Positions 1-8,207 of a stretch of 39,332 bases of DNA are shown here, in pieces. Source of the DNA: an uncultured Clostridia bacterium (GTDB taxonomy: Bacteria > Bacillota > Clostridia > TANB77 > CAG-508); NCBI GenBank assembly GCA_934120675.1, contig CAKOUU010000016.1:1-39332 (forward strand), given 5' to 3'. Within the stretch, counting starts at the first letter, position 1, and each line of letters begins with the position of its first letter. Below the pieces are notes generated by a model. It worked only from the letters and a program-made list of their open reading frames with translations, did no database searches and was not told where the DNA came from. Position numbers and translations under genes: made by a program.

Positions 1-191
1 CACTATAAAAAATGCACCTCCATCCTTGTCTTATTTTCTCAATACTTTTGGGTATTTTCGATTTAAATTTTGAACTTAATTTTTAATCTTAAAATTTAGA
101 AATAATAAATTAGATTAAATTAATTAAAATGTTTTTGTCCTTCCAAAGTTGCTAGATTTAATTTTTATTTTAACATTCAATATTATTTTTA

Positions 192-234
192 AAAAAATTT
201 TGACTATGCAATTGTCAAATAAATTGCATAGTCA
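192..234 (-). terminator. Rho-independent terminator of the surface operon
   Basis: A perfect 13-bp stem (201-213 with 222-234, arm TGACTATGCAATT) with an 8-nt loop is followed on the minus strand by AAATTTTTTT. It lies about 100 bp after the stop of the last gene of the minus-strand surface operon. Confidence 0.8.
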
Positions 235-235
235 T

Positions 236-291
236 ATATTACCATGATTTTATGTTACTTGTCAATAAAAAGATTTCGACAAAATGTGACA
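236..291 (-). promoter_or_regulatory. Sigma-A promoter with tandem Spo0A-box-like sites
   Basis: Minus strand: -35 TTGACA (260-265), 18-bp spacer, -10 TAATAT (236-241). Upstream are TGTCGAA (275-281) and TGTCACA (285-291), 10 bp apart start to start and 9 bp from the -35. The same geometry recurs at 12347-12401 and 34994-35048. TGTCGAA is the Spo0A (0A) box core. The predicted start lies inside the upstream operon's terminator hairpin, so a transcript begun here cannot form the full stem and would escape it. The target gene is left of the window. Confidence 0.6.
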
Positions 292-331
292 TCAGTTATG
301 ATTTCCATATTTTTTGAATATTTTTTATTAA

Positions 332-832
332 TTATTTTTTCGTAATTTTAAAATCATATGCATTTGCAAAATCCGCAGTAATTGAGCAGTTTATTTTTGC
401 AGTTTCTCCTGCTTTTGTTTCTTCAATTACTCCATTTAATGTATATATTTCCTTCCCATTTTCATCTACTAATTGAATTGAAACATTTGTCATTGGTATT
501 TTTTCCTTTTTAGTATTTTCTACTGTTGCAAGTAAATTTGTAACACCATCTTTATATGTAAGCTGTATATCTTTTATTGCTAAATCACCTAAAGACTTAT
601 TTTCATTTAATTTTGAACTTACATTTAACTTTGTGCCATCTTCTAACTCGATTACATTTTTCTCTTCTGTTTTTTGTGTTTCTTCATTTTGAGTTACTGT
701 TTTATTTTCTTCAGCATTTTTAGTTTTCTTTTTATTAATATTTGCTACAATTGCGATAACTATTACTATCGCAATTATAGCTATTATTAGGTCAACTAGC
801 CTTAAGCCTTTCTTTTTATTTCTTGTTGTCAT
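332..832 (-). CDS. Small membrane-anchored protein, FxLYD-like exterior
   Basis: 166 aa. A basic N-terminus (TRNKKKG) is followed by a hydrophobic helix at about residues 14-32 (LIIAIIAIVIVIAIVA), a charged linker rich in E, K, N and T, and a beta-rich domain from about residue 75 containing 'LLATVENT' and 'SIQLVDENGKEIY'. This resembles the FxLYD/DUF-type extracellular beta-sandwich found on many Firmicute surface proteins; that assignment is by pattern only. ATG at 830-832 is preceded by AGGAG at about 10 nt. It starts 40 bp after the DGR-target gene and is followed by a terminator, so it is the last gene of the surface operon. It may help assembly or anchoring, but no function is demonstrated. 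Confidence 0.65.
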   Translation of the reverse strand: MTTRNKKKGLRLVDLIIAIIAIVIVIAIVANINKKKTKNAEENKTVTQNEETQKTEEKNVIELEDGTKLNVSSKLNENKSLGDLAIKDIQLTYKDGVTNLLATVENTKKEKIPMTNVSIQLVDENGKEIYTLNGVIEETKAGETAKINCSITADFANAYDFKITKK

Positions 833-871
833 TTTTTCATTTCTCCTTTTTACCTTGATAGAATTTTTATT

Positions 872-2858
872 CTAATCTTTTCCCAATATATATGGATCTG
901 CTCCTGTTCCACTTCCAGACTTAATATAGACTCCAGATGTCAAAGAAACTACGGGGCGAACCCCATTACAATTGTTTCTGACGCCGGATAGCCTACCGCC
1001 GGTTGTCCACGTACCACACGCTGTCGAAGTAGGAACTGGCAGACGCCAACCAATAGCGTGCTCCGGTATTTCTTAATCCTTTAGTTTCGTCTTCACTTCC
1101 TGTTATTGCTAATGCTTCGCTGTAATCCATTGCATGGACATCTTTTATATATCCTTTCGCATTCAAGTTCTTATCTTTATACATGCTCCAATCTCTTGGT
1201 TTATATGTATTATATTTCGTCTGTCTTTTTCCTCCTGATAATATGTATTCTGCTTTTTTATTATCAATATTTGTTTTGCAATAACTTACAAAATTCTCCG
1301 GGCTTCCTGCATGTGTTATTTTGCTTACATATGTTCTTCCATTTTCTTCTTTACTTTCTAATATTTGCCATCCTGAATATTTTGGTGTTCCCATTCCACT
1401 TTGTACACTTTGATTTCTACTTGTGATTATATTTCCACTTGCTATATCACTTGCATTTGTTGTATCTCCTTTATATGTAAATCCTCCAAATGTAAAATTT
1501 AGTCCTGCCGTTTCATTCGCATATCTTTCTTTATTTATATTATATAAATTATCACTTTGCAATGTTTGTATTTCTTCTTGTGTCCATGTACCTGCATCAT
1601 ATTCAACTACTCCTGATGTTGCATAATTTATTGGTTTTTGTACTGTTATTTTCTTTTCATTACTTTTTGTTTCATTTCCCGCATTATCATATGCTATCAT
1701 ATATACTATATATTCTGTGCCATTTGTTAAACCTGTTACCTCCCAGCTAGTATCTGTTGTATGCTCTTTTTTATTAACAACTGTTCCACTTGACGTTTTT
1801 ACATAATAGCTGTAATCTTTTATTCCAGACTGATTATCTGTTGTAGTTCCTTTTATTTTTATACTTGTTTCTGACACATTTGATGCATTTGCTGTAAATG
1901 CTTCTGGCGGTATTGTATCTACTATTGTCACATTCGCATAATTTCCTGATGAAGTTCCATCTGTTAATCTTGCATACACTATATCATTATGATTTAAGTT
2001 TTGCACTGTTATTGATGTTCCAGCAGTTGCTGCTCTTGTCCAACTTCCAGAAGTACTATTTACTTGATATTCTATATAATAATTTGTATTTGTACTTATT
2101 TGTATACTTGCCTTTCCACTTGTCCAAGTTGTTGCACCAAATGTTATAGCACCTTGCTTTGTTCCATCTGGTATACTTTCTGTTGTCACTGTTTTTACAT
2201 TACTTTTTCTTTCATTTCCAGCTTTATCATATGCTAACATATATACTGTATAAGTTGTCCCTTGGCTTAGGCCTGTTACTGTATAACTTATGTCAGTTAC
2301 ATGTTCTACTTTTATCTTATTTGAGCCACTTGTTTGTGCTACATATGTAAAATTAGCAACATCAAAGTCCTTTAAGCTACTTGAATCACCTGTAACTCTT
2401 ATACTACTTGTCTTTATTTCGTCTACTGTTATCGTAAATTTATTATTATCTTTTGGTGTTTCAGCAACTGTAACATTAAATGAACTATCAATTGTTATAT
2501 CAAAAGACATTTTTTTGTCTGTATATACCGCATTTAATGTATTATCTCCATCAGTATATTCATCTGAACTTATTCTATTATCTACTGTTGGTAATTGTTC
2601 ATGCAATGTTTTTAAGCTTAATTTATTTCCTTTTTCAGATTCACTTATTTGTATGTGCATTATTGCCAAATCAACATTTTCTTTTGCCTCTGCTCTCATT
2701 TGTTCTATTTTTGCTTTTTTAGCTTTTTCAAATAAGCCACTTCCTGATAATTGTCCTATTGCCACTCCGGCTAGTATTAATAGAATTATTATCGTTATAA
2801 CTAACGCAACCAATGTTATCGCTTGTTGTTCCTTCTTTATTAGTTGTAATTTTTCCAA
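872..2858 (-). CDS. Prepilin-like FN3 surface protein, likely DGR target; frameshifted near C-terminus
   Basis: The first frame (993-2858, 621 aa) has a prepilin-type leader (KEQQA then ITLVALVITI, residues 8-30), a coiled region, two FN3-like segments joined by a 'NDIVYARLTDGTSSGNY' module, and a C-terminal lectin-like domain reaching 'GARYWLAS'. It stops at 993-995. A neighbouring frame then supplies 'NGVRPVVSL', 'GSGTGADPYILGKD' and a stop at 872. Removing one C near 1001 joins them. YWLAS...GVRPVVSL is the layout of C-type-lectin DGR targets in Clostridia. The start is TTG (2856-2858) behind AAAGGAGG at 8 nt, and it lies inside the 3' end of the preceding gene. The -1 residue of the leader is Ala rather than the usual Gly, and Glu5 is absent, as is common in clostridial pseudopilins. 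Likely exported and surface-displayed. Loss of the C-terminus may be real or a sequencing error. Confidence 0.75.
945..1083 (-). other. Putative DGR variable region (VR)
   Basis: Over an 85-nt core I count 61% G+C and 15% A on the coding strand, in a window that is otherwise strongly AT-rich with A-rich coding strands. Codons are dominated by NNC forms (GCC, TCC, TAC, TTC, GAC, AGC, GGC, GTC), which is what adenine-directed mutagenesis of AAC codons yields. The segment sits at the extreme C-terminus between invariant 'YWLAS' and 'GVRPVVSL'. No template repeat or reverse transcriptase is present in the window, so a trans-acting DGR is inferred. Confidence 0.7.
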
Positions 2859-5800
2859 CTATTGTTCCTCCTTTTTCTATTACATATGTGTAATCTTTTA
2901 ATCCGGTTTGTTTATCTGTTGTGTTTCCTGACATTTTAAATCCACTTGCTGTTATATTTGATACTGTCATATTAAAAGCTTCTGGTGCTATTGTATCTGC
3001 AATTGTTAAACTTATATAATTTCCACTACTTGAACCATCTGTTAATCTTGCATACACAATATCATTATGTTTCAAATTGTTTAATGTAACTGCTGTACCA
3101 GCTGTTGTTGCTCTTGTCCAAGTTCCACTTGTTGAGTTTACTTGATATTCTATATAAAAACTTGTATTTGTTGTTACAGTCACATTTGCTACTCCACTTC
3201 CCCATACCGGTTGTCCAATTGTTATTGAACCTGCTGTTGTTGGTATAGTTTTCGTTGTTATTGTTGTCTCTTTTATTGCTTTGTTTCCTGCGTTGTCTCG
3301 TGTCTCAACCTTTATTGTGTAAGTTGTTCCTTGTGTTAATCCTGTAAAGTTATAACTTGCGTTTTCCCCTGTATATGCAACTGTATATTCTCCACTTCCT
3401 GTTTTTATAGAATATGTATATGATACCGGATTTGGCATTCCAGATTCATTGTCAACTGCTGTTACTGTTGCTGTTATTTTCGAAGTTGCCACATTTGTAC
3501 TTACTCCCAATGTTGGAGCCTTTGTATCCAATATATCTAATGTTGCCCATTCTGAGCCACTTGTTCCATCTGTTAGACGTGCATATAGTTTATCTCCACT
3601 ATGTAAGTCTGCTACTGTAACTTTTGCTCCTGCAGTTTGACCTTTTGCCCAAATACCTGTTGTACTATTTATTTGATATTCTATATAATATGTTGTATTT
3701 GTTGTTATATCTACATTTGCTTTTCCATTTGTCCAAGTTAAGTTTACAAAATTTATTGCTCCTGGTTGTTTTCCACTTGGTATTGTATCTGTTAATATGC
3801 TTCTTTCTTTTACGCCTATATTTTCTGCATTATCAGCTACTGTTACTTTTACTGTATAATCTTTTCCTTGTACTAAATTTGGAAATTTACATGTATCACT
3901 TGCACTATTTTGTATTTCTACATATGTTGAATCATCTGCTCCTGTTTCTTTTATATAAAATACATATATTGTTGGGTTTGGTAATCCACCCTCATCTGTT
4001 GCTGTTGCTTTTACTGTTGCAGTATTTGATGTTTTACTTAATACCGTAAAATCTACAATTGGTGATACATCATCTGGTATTAATATACTTTTTTCTTGTA
4101 TTCCTATATTATTTGCTTTATCTTTTACTTCTACTTTAATTGTGTAATTTTTTCCTATTACCAAATTTGGTACTGTTAAAACATTGGATTCTCCGCTTTG
4201 TTTTTGTACATATGTTGAATCACTTTCTCCTGTTTCTTTCATATAAAATGTATATGTTACTGGATTTTCTAATCCTGATTCATCATCATTTGCTGTTGCA
4301 GTTGCTGTTATTGTATGATTTTCTGCTGTTAAAGCTATTCCTACATTAGGCTTTATAGCATCTATTATTGTTATACTTGAATAATCTCCGGATGATGTTC
4401 CATCTGTTAACCTTGCATAAACTATATCATTATGACTTAGGTTTTCTATTGTTATTTGTGCTCCTTTTTCACTTGCTTTAGTCCAATCTCCAGTTGTACT
4501 ATTTACTTGATATTCTATATAGTACTCTTTTTTATTTGTTGTTATATCTACTTTTGCTTTTCCATTTTCCCAAATTATATTTTTAAACATTATACTTCCT
4601 GCTGATGTTCCACTTGGTATATCTATTGTTCTTTCTGTTGTTTCCCTTGATGTTTTATTTTCGGCTTTATCTTGCACTTCCACTTTTATTGTATATGTTT
4701 TTCCTGCTGATAAGTTTTTAAAATTATAAGTTGCATCTTCTCCTGTATATGCTACTTTATATTCTTCTCCTTCTTTTTTTATAGAATATGTGTATTTTAC
4801 TTGGTTTGCCATTCCCCATTCATCATCACTTGACTCAACTATTGCTTTTATTTCTGATGTTGATATTACAGTTGTTGATATTTCTAGGTTTGGTGCTATA
4901 TTATCTATTATTGTTGTATTTATATAATTACCACTTTGTGTTCCATCTGTTAATCTTGCATATACTATGTCATTATGGTTTAGGTTCTCAACTGTTATTG
5001 ATGCTCCAGTTCCATTCGCTTTTATCCAATTTCCAGAAGTATTGTTTATTTGATATTCTATATAAAATTTGGTATTTGTACTTATTGGCAAAATTGCTTT
5101 ATTATTTTTCCAAGTTACCTCTCCAAATATAATTGCACCACTTTCATTTGCATCTGGCACTGGAACTGCTTCTGGTTCTATTGTTTTGAATATAAATGTT
5201 CCTGAATTTACCCCATCGCTTAATTTAGCATATATTATATCTCCTGCTTTTAATCCTGTTACATAATCTCCATTTGTCCAATTTCCATTTGTTCCATTTA
5301 CTTGATATTGTATTTGGTAATTTGTATCTGTTTTTATTTTCACACTTGCCATATTGTTTTCCCAAACAGTTTCTTCAAACACTATTGCTCCAGCTTCATT
5401 TCCATTTGGAATTCTATCAGTTTTTACATTTATTATTGCCTGTGCTTCTTGCCCCTTAATATTCTTTGCTATAACTTTTATAGTATATTCTGTATTATGT
5501 TTTAATTTTGTTACATCTAAAATTTTGTCTTGACCTTTTTGTACTTCTTTATATTCCGCATCATCTTCATTTGCCTTTTTTAAATAAAATGTATATTCTA
5601 CATTTTCTGCATTATTTGATATTGCTTGTACTTTTATTTGATTTGATGTTTGCTTTAAATTTTCTAGTTTTACTGTTAGTTTTTCCTCAACATCATTTCC
5701 TAAATCAAGTTCGCCATACACAATATATCTAATTAATTTTGTTATATCTCTTTGATCTACTGTTCCATCTCCTGTTATATCAGCAGAATTATATTTTATT

Positions 5801-6183
5801 CCGTCTAAATTGGCTCCTTTTAACCCTACTATGTATCTTATTATATTTGTTAATTCAACCTGTGTTGCCTTACCATCACCATTTAAGTCTCCTACTACAC
5901 TTAGTTCATATACATTATCTTCATCTTTTAAGTACATTCCAGTTCCAACTAAGCCATCTGTTACCTCTGTTTTTAATTCTTTTTCTTTATAAATCTTTGC
6001 ATTTTCTAATTTTGTTTTTAAATTTTCTACTGTTGTTTCTGGTCTTATTCTACTTATAATATTTTTTTCTTTATCTATTTTATATTCACTACTTGAAATA
6101 AAAGCTTTACTTGTAACAAAAAATAATGCTGATACTATAAGTATTGAGAAAACCATAATTATTTTGTTCAATATACTTCTCAT
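2728..6183 (-). CDS. Giant secreted adhesin: dockerin plus FN3-like repeats
   Basis: 1151 aa. Signal peptide or N-terminal anchor at residues 1-30. A type I dockerin-like pair lies at about 98-160: two calcium-loop motifs, 'GDLNGDGKATQVELTNII' and 'ADITGDGTVDQRDITKLI'. The rest alternates FN3-like units with a repeated beta module of about 70-80 aa marked by 'YYIEYQVNSTTG' and 'HNDIVYARLTDG'. The final 30 residues (from about 'NKEG') look unrelated and arise where the frame runs 131 bp into the next gene. The last FN3 unit is therefore truncated. ATG at 6181-6183. It lies 84 bp downstream of a cohesin gene, so the dockerin may dock onto that anchor. Surface adhesion is inferred. Confidence 0.75.
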   Translation of the reverse strand: MRSILNKIIMVFSILIVSALFFVTSKAFISSSEYKIDKEKNIISRIRPETTVENLKTKLENAKIYKEKELKTEVTDGLVGTGMYLKDEDNVYELSVVGDLNGDGKATQVELTNIIRYIVGLKGANLDGIKYNSADITGDGTVDQRDITKLIRYIVYGELDLGNDVEEKLTVKLENLKQTSNQIKVQAISNNAENVEYTFYLKKANEDDAEYKEVQKGQDKILDVTKLKHNTEYTIKVIAKNIKGQEAQAIINVKTDRIPNGNEAGAIVFEETVWENNMASVKIKTDTNYQIQYQVNGTNGNWTNGDYVTGLKAGDIIYAKLSDGVNSGTFIFKTIEPEAVPVPDANESGAIIFGEVTWKNNKAILPISTNTKFYIEYQINNTSGNWIKANGTGASITVENLNHNDIVYARLTDGTQSGNYINTTIIDNIAPNLEISTTVISTSEIKAIVESSDDEWGMANQVKYTYSIKKEGEEYKVAYTGEDATYNFKNLSAGKTYTIKVEVQDKAENKTSRETTERTIDIPSGTSAGSIMFKNIIWENGKAKVDITTNKKEYYIEYQVNSTTGDWTKASEKGAQITIENLSHNDIVYARLTDGTSSGDYSSITIIDAIKPNVGIALTAENHTITATATANDDESGLENPVTYTFYMKETGESDSTYVQKQSGESNVLTVPNLVIGKNYTIKVEVKDKANNIGIQEKSILIPDDVSPIVDFTVLSKTSNTATVKATATDEGGLPNPTIYVFYIKETGADDSTYVEIQNSASDTCKFPNLVQGKDYTVKVTVADNAENIGVKERSILTDTIPSGKQPGAINFVNLTWTNGKANVDITTNTTYYIEYQINSTTGIWAKGQTAGAKVTVADLHSGDKLYARLTDGTSGSEWATLDILDTKAPTLGVSTNVATSKITATVTAVDNESGMPNPVSYTYSIKTGSGEYTVAYTGENASYNFTGLTQGTTYTIKVETRDNAGNKAIKETTITTKTIPTTAGSITIGQPVWGSGVANVTVTTNTSFYIEYQVNSTSGTWTRATTAGTAVTLNNLKHNDIVYARLTDGSSSGNYISLTIADTIAPEAFNMTVSNITASGFKMSGNTTDKQTGLKDYTYVIEKGGTIVGKITTNKEGTTSDNIGCVSYNDNNSINTSRSGNRTIIRKWLI

Positions 6184-6244
6184 ATTTTGATTCTCCTATA
6201 TCTTTTAAGTGCCTACCATTTCTGTAATATTATGACTGTTCTAT

Positions 6245-6286
6245 ATTTATTTTATATCTGTCATAATTTATTTTATATCTGTCATA
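6245..6286. repeat. Perfect 21-bp tandem duplication at a gene 3' end
   Basis: Two identical 21-bp copies (6245-6265 and 6266-6286) cover the last codons and stop of the cohesin gene. The second translated copy repeats MTDIK plus stop just after the true stop. It looks like a recent slippage duplication. Confidence 0.85.
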
Positions 6287-7035
6287 CTTTTATTTTTAAT
6301 TCCTAAAACTATTACAACTGCTACTAATGCAATTATCAAAAGTGCTACCGCTATTGATTTTCCAGCTTTGGGTATTATTGTTTTTGCTGTTGTATTATCA
6401 GTTGCTGTTGCTTTATTTTGTGTAGTTGTATTTTCTTTGTTTGAATCACTCTTGTCTGTTGTGTTATTTTGTGTATTTTCTGAATTATCTTCTTTATTCG
6501 AATCATTTGTTGTCCCATTTGAATTTTCACTATTTATCTTTATAGTTACAGCTTTGTCACCAACATTTACTAAATTAGTTCCATCATTTGATGTTATTTC
6601 TTTAAATTCTATTTTTGTGTTTTTTTCTTCTGTTACTGTTTCTTTTACTTTGAACTTAACACTAAATATTTGTGTATTTTCTTTTGTTCCAGAACTCAAA
6701 TTTACAGCTAAGAATTTACCGTTTAAAGTGCTACTTTCGTCATTATATGTTGTTGTCCAATTGTTTAAACTTTGTATTGAATTACTTGTTATTGCTTCAA
6801 ATATGTTTGTATCATAATTGATTTTTCCTTCTAATGTATTTATTCCATTTTCTCCCATATTTATGTCAGATACTCCTATTGTTACTGTGATTTCTTCTCC
6901 TGTTTTTATTGATGTTTTATTTGCTGTTAAATTTGCTTTAAATGTAGTTGATGTGTCTGCTTTTACTGTTCCTATCATTCCACCTATAATACATCCTATC
7001 ATTAAAATTACTATTAATATTTTTTTTGCTTTCAT
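6268..7035 (-). CDS. Cohesin-domain cell-surface anchor
   Basis: About 255 aa from ATG at 7033-7035. The frame is open further upstream (to 7083), but that region contains the -10 element, so the later Met is chosen. Signal peptide: MKAKKILIVILMIGC...VKA. A cohesin-like domain spans about residues 28-165: 'SIKTGEEITVTIGVSDI', 'LEGKINYDTNIFEAI', 'IFSVKFKVKE'. A low-complexity S/T/N/E linker follows, then 'IPKAGKS', a hydrophobic helix (VALLIIALVAVVIVLGI) and a basic tail, a layout resembling sortase or membrane anchoring. First gene of the minus-strand operon, directly before a dockerin protein. Role inferred: surface docking site for the adjacent dockerin adhesin. Confidence 0.72.
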   Translation of the reverse strand: MKAKKILIVILMIGCIIGGMIGTVKADTSTTFKANLTANKTSIKTGEEITVTIGVSDINMGENGINTLEGKINYDTNIFEAITSNSIQSLNNWTTTYNDESSTLNGKFLAVNLSSGTKENTQIFSVKFKVKETVTEEKNTKIEFKEITSNDGTNLVNVGDKAVTIKINSENSNGTTNDSNKEDNSENTQNNTTDKSDSNKENTTTQNKATATDNTTAKTIIPKAGKSIAVALLIIALVAVVIVLGIKNKSMTDIK

Positions 7036-7074
7036 CTTTTGCCACAACCTTTCTTTATATACAATCCTACATAG

Positions 7075-7103
7075 ATTATACATAATTTATTGTGTATTTG
7101 CAA
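7075..7103 (-). promoter_or_regulatory. Promoter of the cohesin/dockerin operon
   Basis: Minus strand -35 TTGCAA (7098-7103), 17-bp spacer, -10 TATAAT (7075-7080). A hyphenated palindrome fills the spacer, so a repressor bound there would block RNA polymerase. Confidence 0.65.
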
Positions 7104-7182
7104 TATTTTATGACTTTTTTATACAAATGTAATATTATTGTAATATTACTGTAACAATACATAATTTATGATGTATTAGCAA
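7079..7182. promoter_or_regulatory. Pair of near-identical 25-bp operators (7079-7103, 7158-7182)
   Basis: Two direct copies of a 25-bp element (TACATAATTTAT, then TGTATT, then GCAA) differ at three positions and each contains a hyphenated dyad of TACA/TGTA type. They lie 79 bp apart between the divergent XRE gene and the surface operon. Likely binding sites of the XRE protein; inferred from position and symmetry. Confidence 0.55.
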
Positions 7183-7242
7183 CTTTATGTATTCTTTTTT
7201 GCTAAAATAGTTATAGTAATTTAATCAGGAGGTTAATTAACT

Positions 7243-7494
7243 GTGAAGTTCAAGAGAATAAGAGATTTAAGAGAGGATAATGATAAGTTACAAAAGGAAA
7301 TAGCACAACTATTAGGTATTTCACAACAGTACTATTCCGAATACGAAAATGGCAATAGGACAATCCCTATAAATCACCTAATAACCCTCGCCAAATATTA
7401 TGGCACATCAATAGATTATATCATGGGTTTATCAGATGAATTAAATAAAAAAGACAATATTAAAAAAATAATTACAAATAAAAAAACAGGTTAA
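7243..7494 (+). CDS. XRE-family HTH transcriptional regulator
   Basis: 83 aa. Helix-turn-helix across residues 5-60: 'LREDNDKLQKEIAQLLGISQ' and 'YSEYENGNRTIP', ending in the typical 'LAKYYGTSIDYIMGL'. The start is GTG (7243-7245) with AGGAGG (7227-7232) upstream. It is a single-domain regulator, divergent from the cohesin/dockerin/DGR-target operon, with two palindromic operators between them. It probably controls that operon and itself. Confidence 0.85.
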   Translation: MKFKRIRDLREDNDKLQKEIAQLLGISQQYYSEYENGNRTIPINHLITLAKYYGTSIDYIMGLSDELNKKDNIKKIITNKKTG

Positions 7495-7520
7495 CTTATA
7501 AATTAAATTAACTTGTTTTT
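7482..7520. terminator. Bidirectional terminator between XRE gene and spoVT
   Basis: Arms AAAAACAGGTTAA (7482-7494) and TTAACTTGTTTTT (7508-7520) pair with one G-T wobble. T-tracts flank both sides, serving the two convergent genes. The left arm overlaps the XRE stop codon. Confidence 0.75.
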
Positions 7521-7524
7521 ATAA

Positions 7525-8080
7525 TTATATATCCATTTGACTAGCTAAAAAAGTTGCAGCTGACTGAGCCACCTTTTTTTCGACTTCATTCATTTTTGTA
7601 TTAGCATCTTTTGACATTAAAATAACAGTTCCTATTGTATCTCCATTTGATATTATTGGATACACTATTTGTGCATTCTTTTTCTTTTCATTTTTATCAT
7701 TTTTTGTTATAGGCATTGACATATCACTATTTTCTTTACTTGTATAAACTTCTTTGTCTTCCATAAGTTTTTCAAGTTCTTGGCTAACATCTTGCTCTAA
7801 AAATTCTTTTTTTGATCCACCTGATACTGCAATTATTGTATCTTTATCTGTTATACATGCAATATGTCCTGTTGTTTTTGCTAATGTTTCTGCATAACCT
7901 GTTGCAAATTCTGATAATTCACCAATTGGAGAATATTTTTTTAATATTACTTGTCCTTCTCTATCTGTAAAGATTTCAAGTGGGTCTCCGTTCTTTTATA
8001 CGGAGTGTTTTTCTTATTTCTTTAGGTATTACAACTCTACCTAAATCATCTATTCTCCTTACAACACCTGTTGCTTTCAT
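7525..8080 (-). pseudogene. spoVT: Stage V sporulation protein T, broken by +1 insertion
   Basis: From ATG (8078-8080; RBS AAAGGAGG) the product reads 'MKATGVVRRIDDLGRVVIPK' and 'EIRKTLRIKE', an AbrB/SpoVT swapped-hairpin DNA-binding domain, then hits TGA. Deleting one base at 7990 (C on the coding strand) restores 'EGDPLEIFTDREGQVILKKY' and continues through a GAF domain to 'SAATFLASQMDI' and a stop at 7525. Intact length would be about 184 aa, normal for SpoVT, a regulator of sigma-G genes in the forespore. The insertion lengthens a local inverted repeat (CTCCGT/ACGGAG). It may be a sequencing error, because the rest of the gene is well conserved. Confidence 0.85.
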
Positions 8081-8207
8081 TATTCTTTTCCTCCTTTAAT
8101 TTCAAGTCTAATTTTATTATTTCAAAAGAGGAAAATTTTATACATTTTTATTAAAAATTTGTTATAATTCTGTTCATGCTAATATTTATTTTTATATTAA
8201 TTTTTTG

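Larger units (their letters stand above)
1..331. other. Non-coding left edge with terminator and leftward promoter
   Basis: No ORF is supportable in this AT-rich stretch. It holds the terminator of the preceding minus-strand operon (192-234) and a leftward promoter (236-265) with two upstream Spo0A-box-like sites (275-291). At 15-21 the minus strand reads GGAGGTG, a strong Shine-Dalgarno sequence, and a GTG lies at 1-3, so a minus-strand gene probably begins at or just beyond the window edge. Its identity cannot be seen. Confidence 0.6.

Noticed and set aside
1106..6059. Many plus-strand ORFs rich in Leu, Phe, His and Tyr
   Set aside because: They are antisense shadows of the repeat-rich minus-strand surface genes, with no ribosome sites and biased composition.
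7035..7083. Longer N-terminus for the cohesin gene (start at 7083)
   Set aside because: Would place the start on the -10 region and would hide the signal peptide behind 16 residues.
6059..7132. Plus-strand ORFs over the cohesin gene (104-149 aa)
   Set aside because: No ribosome sites; complement of a clear signal-peptide protein.
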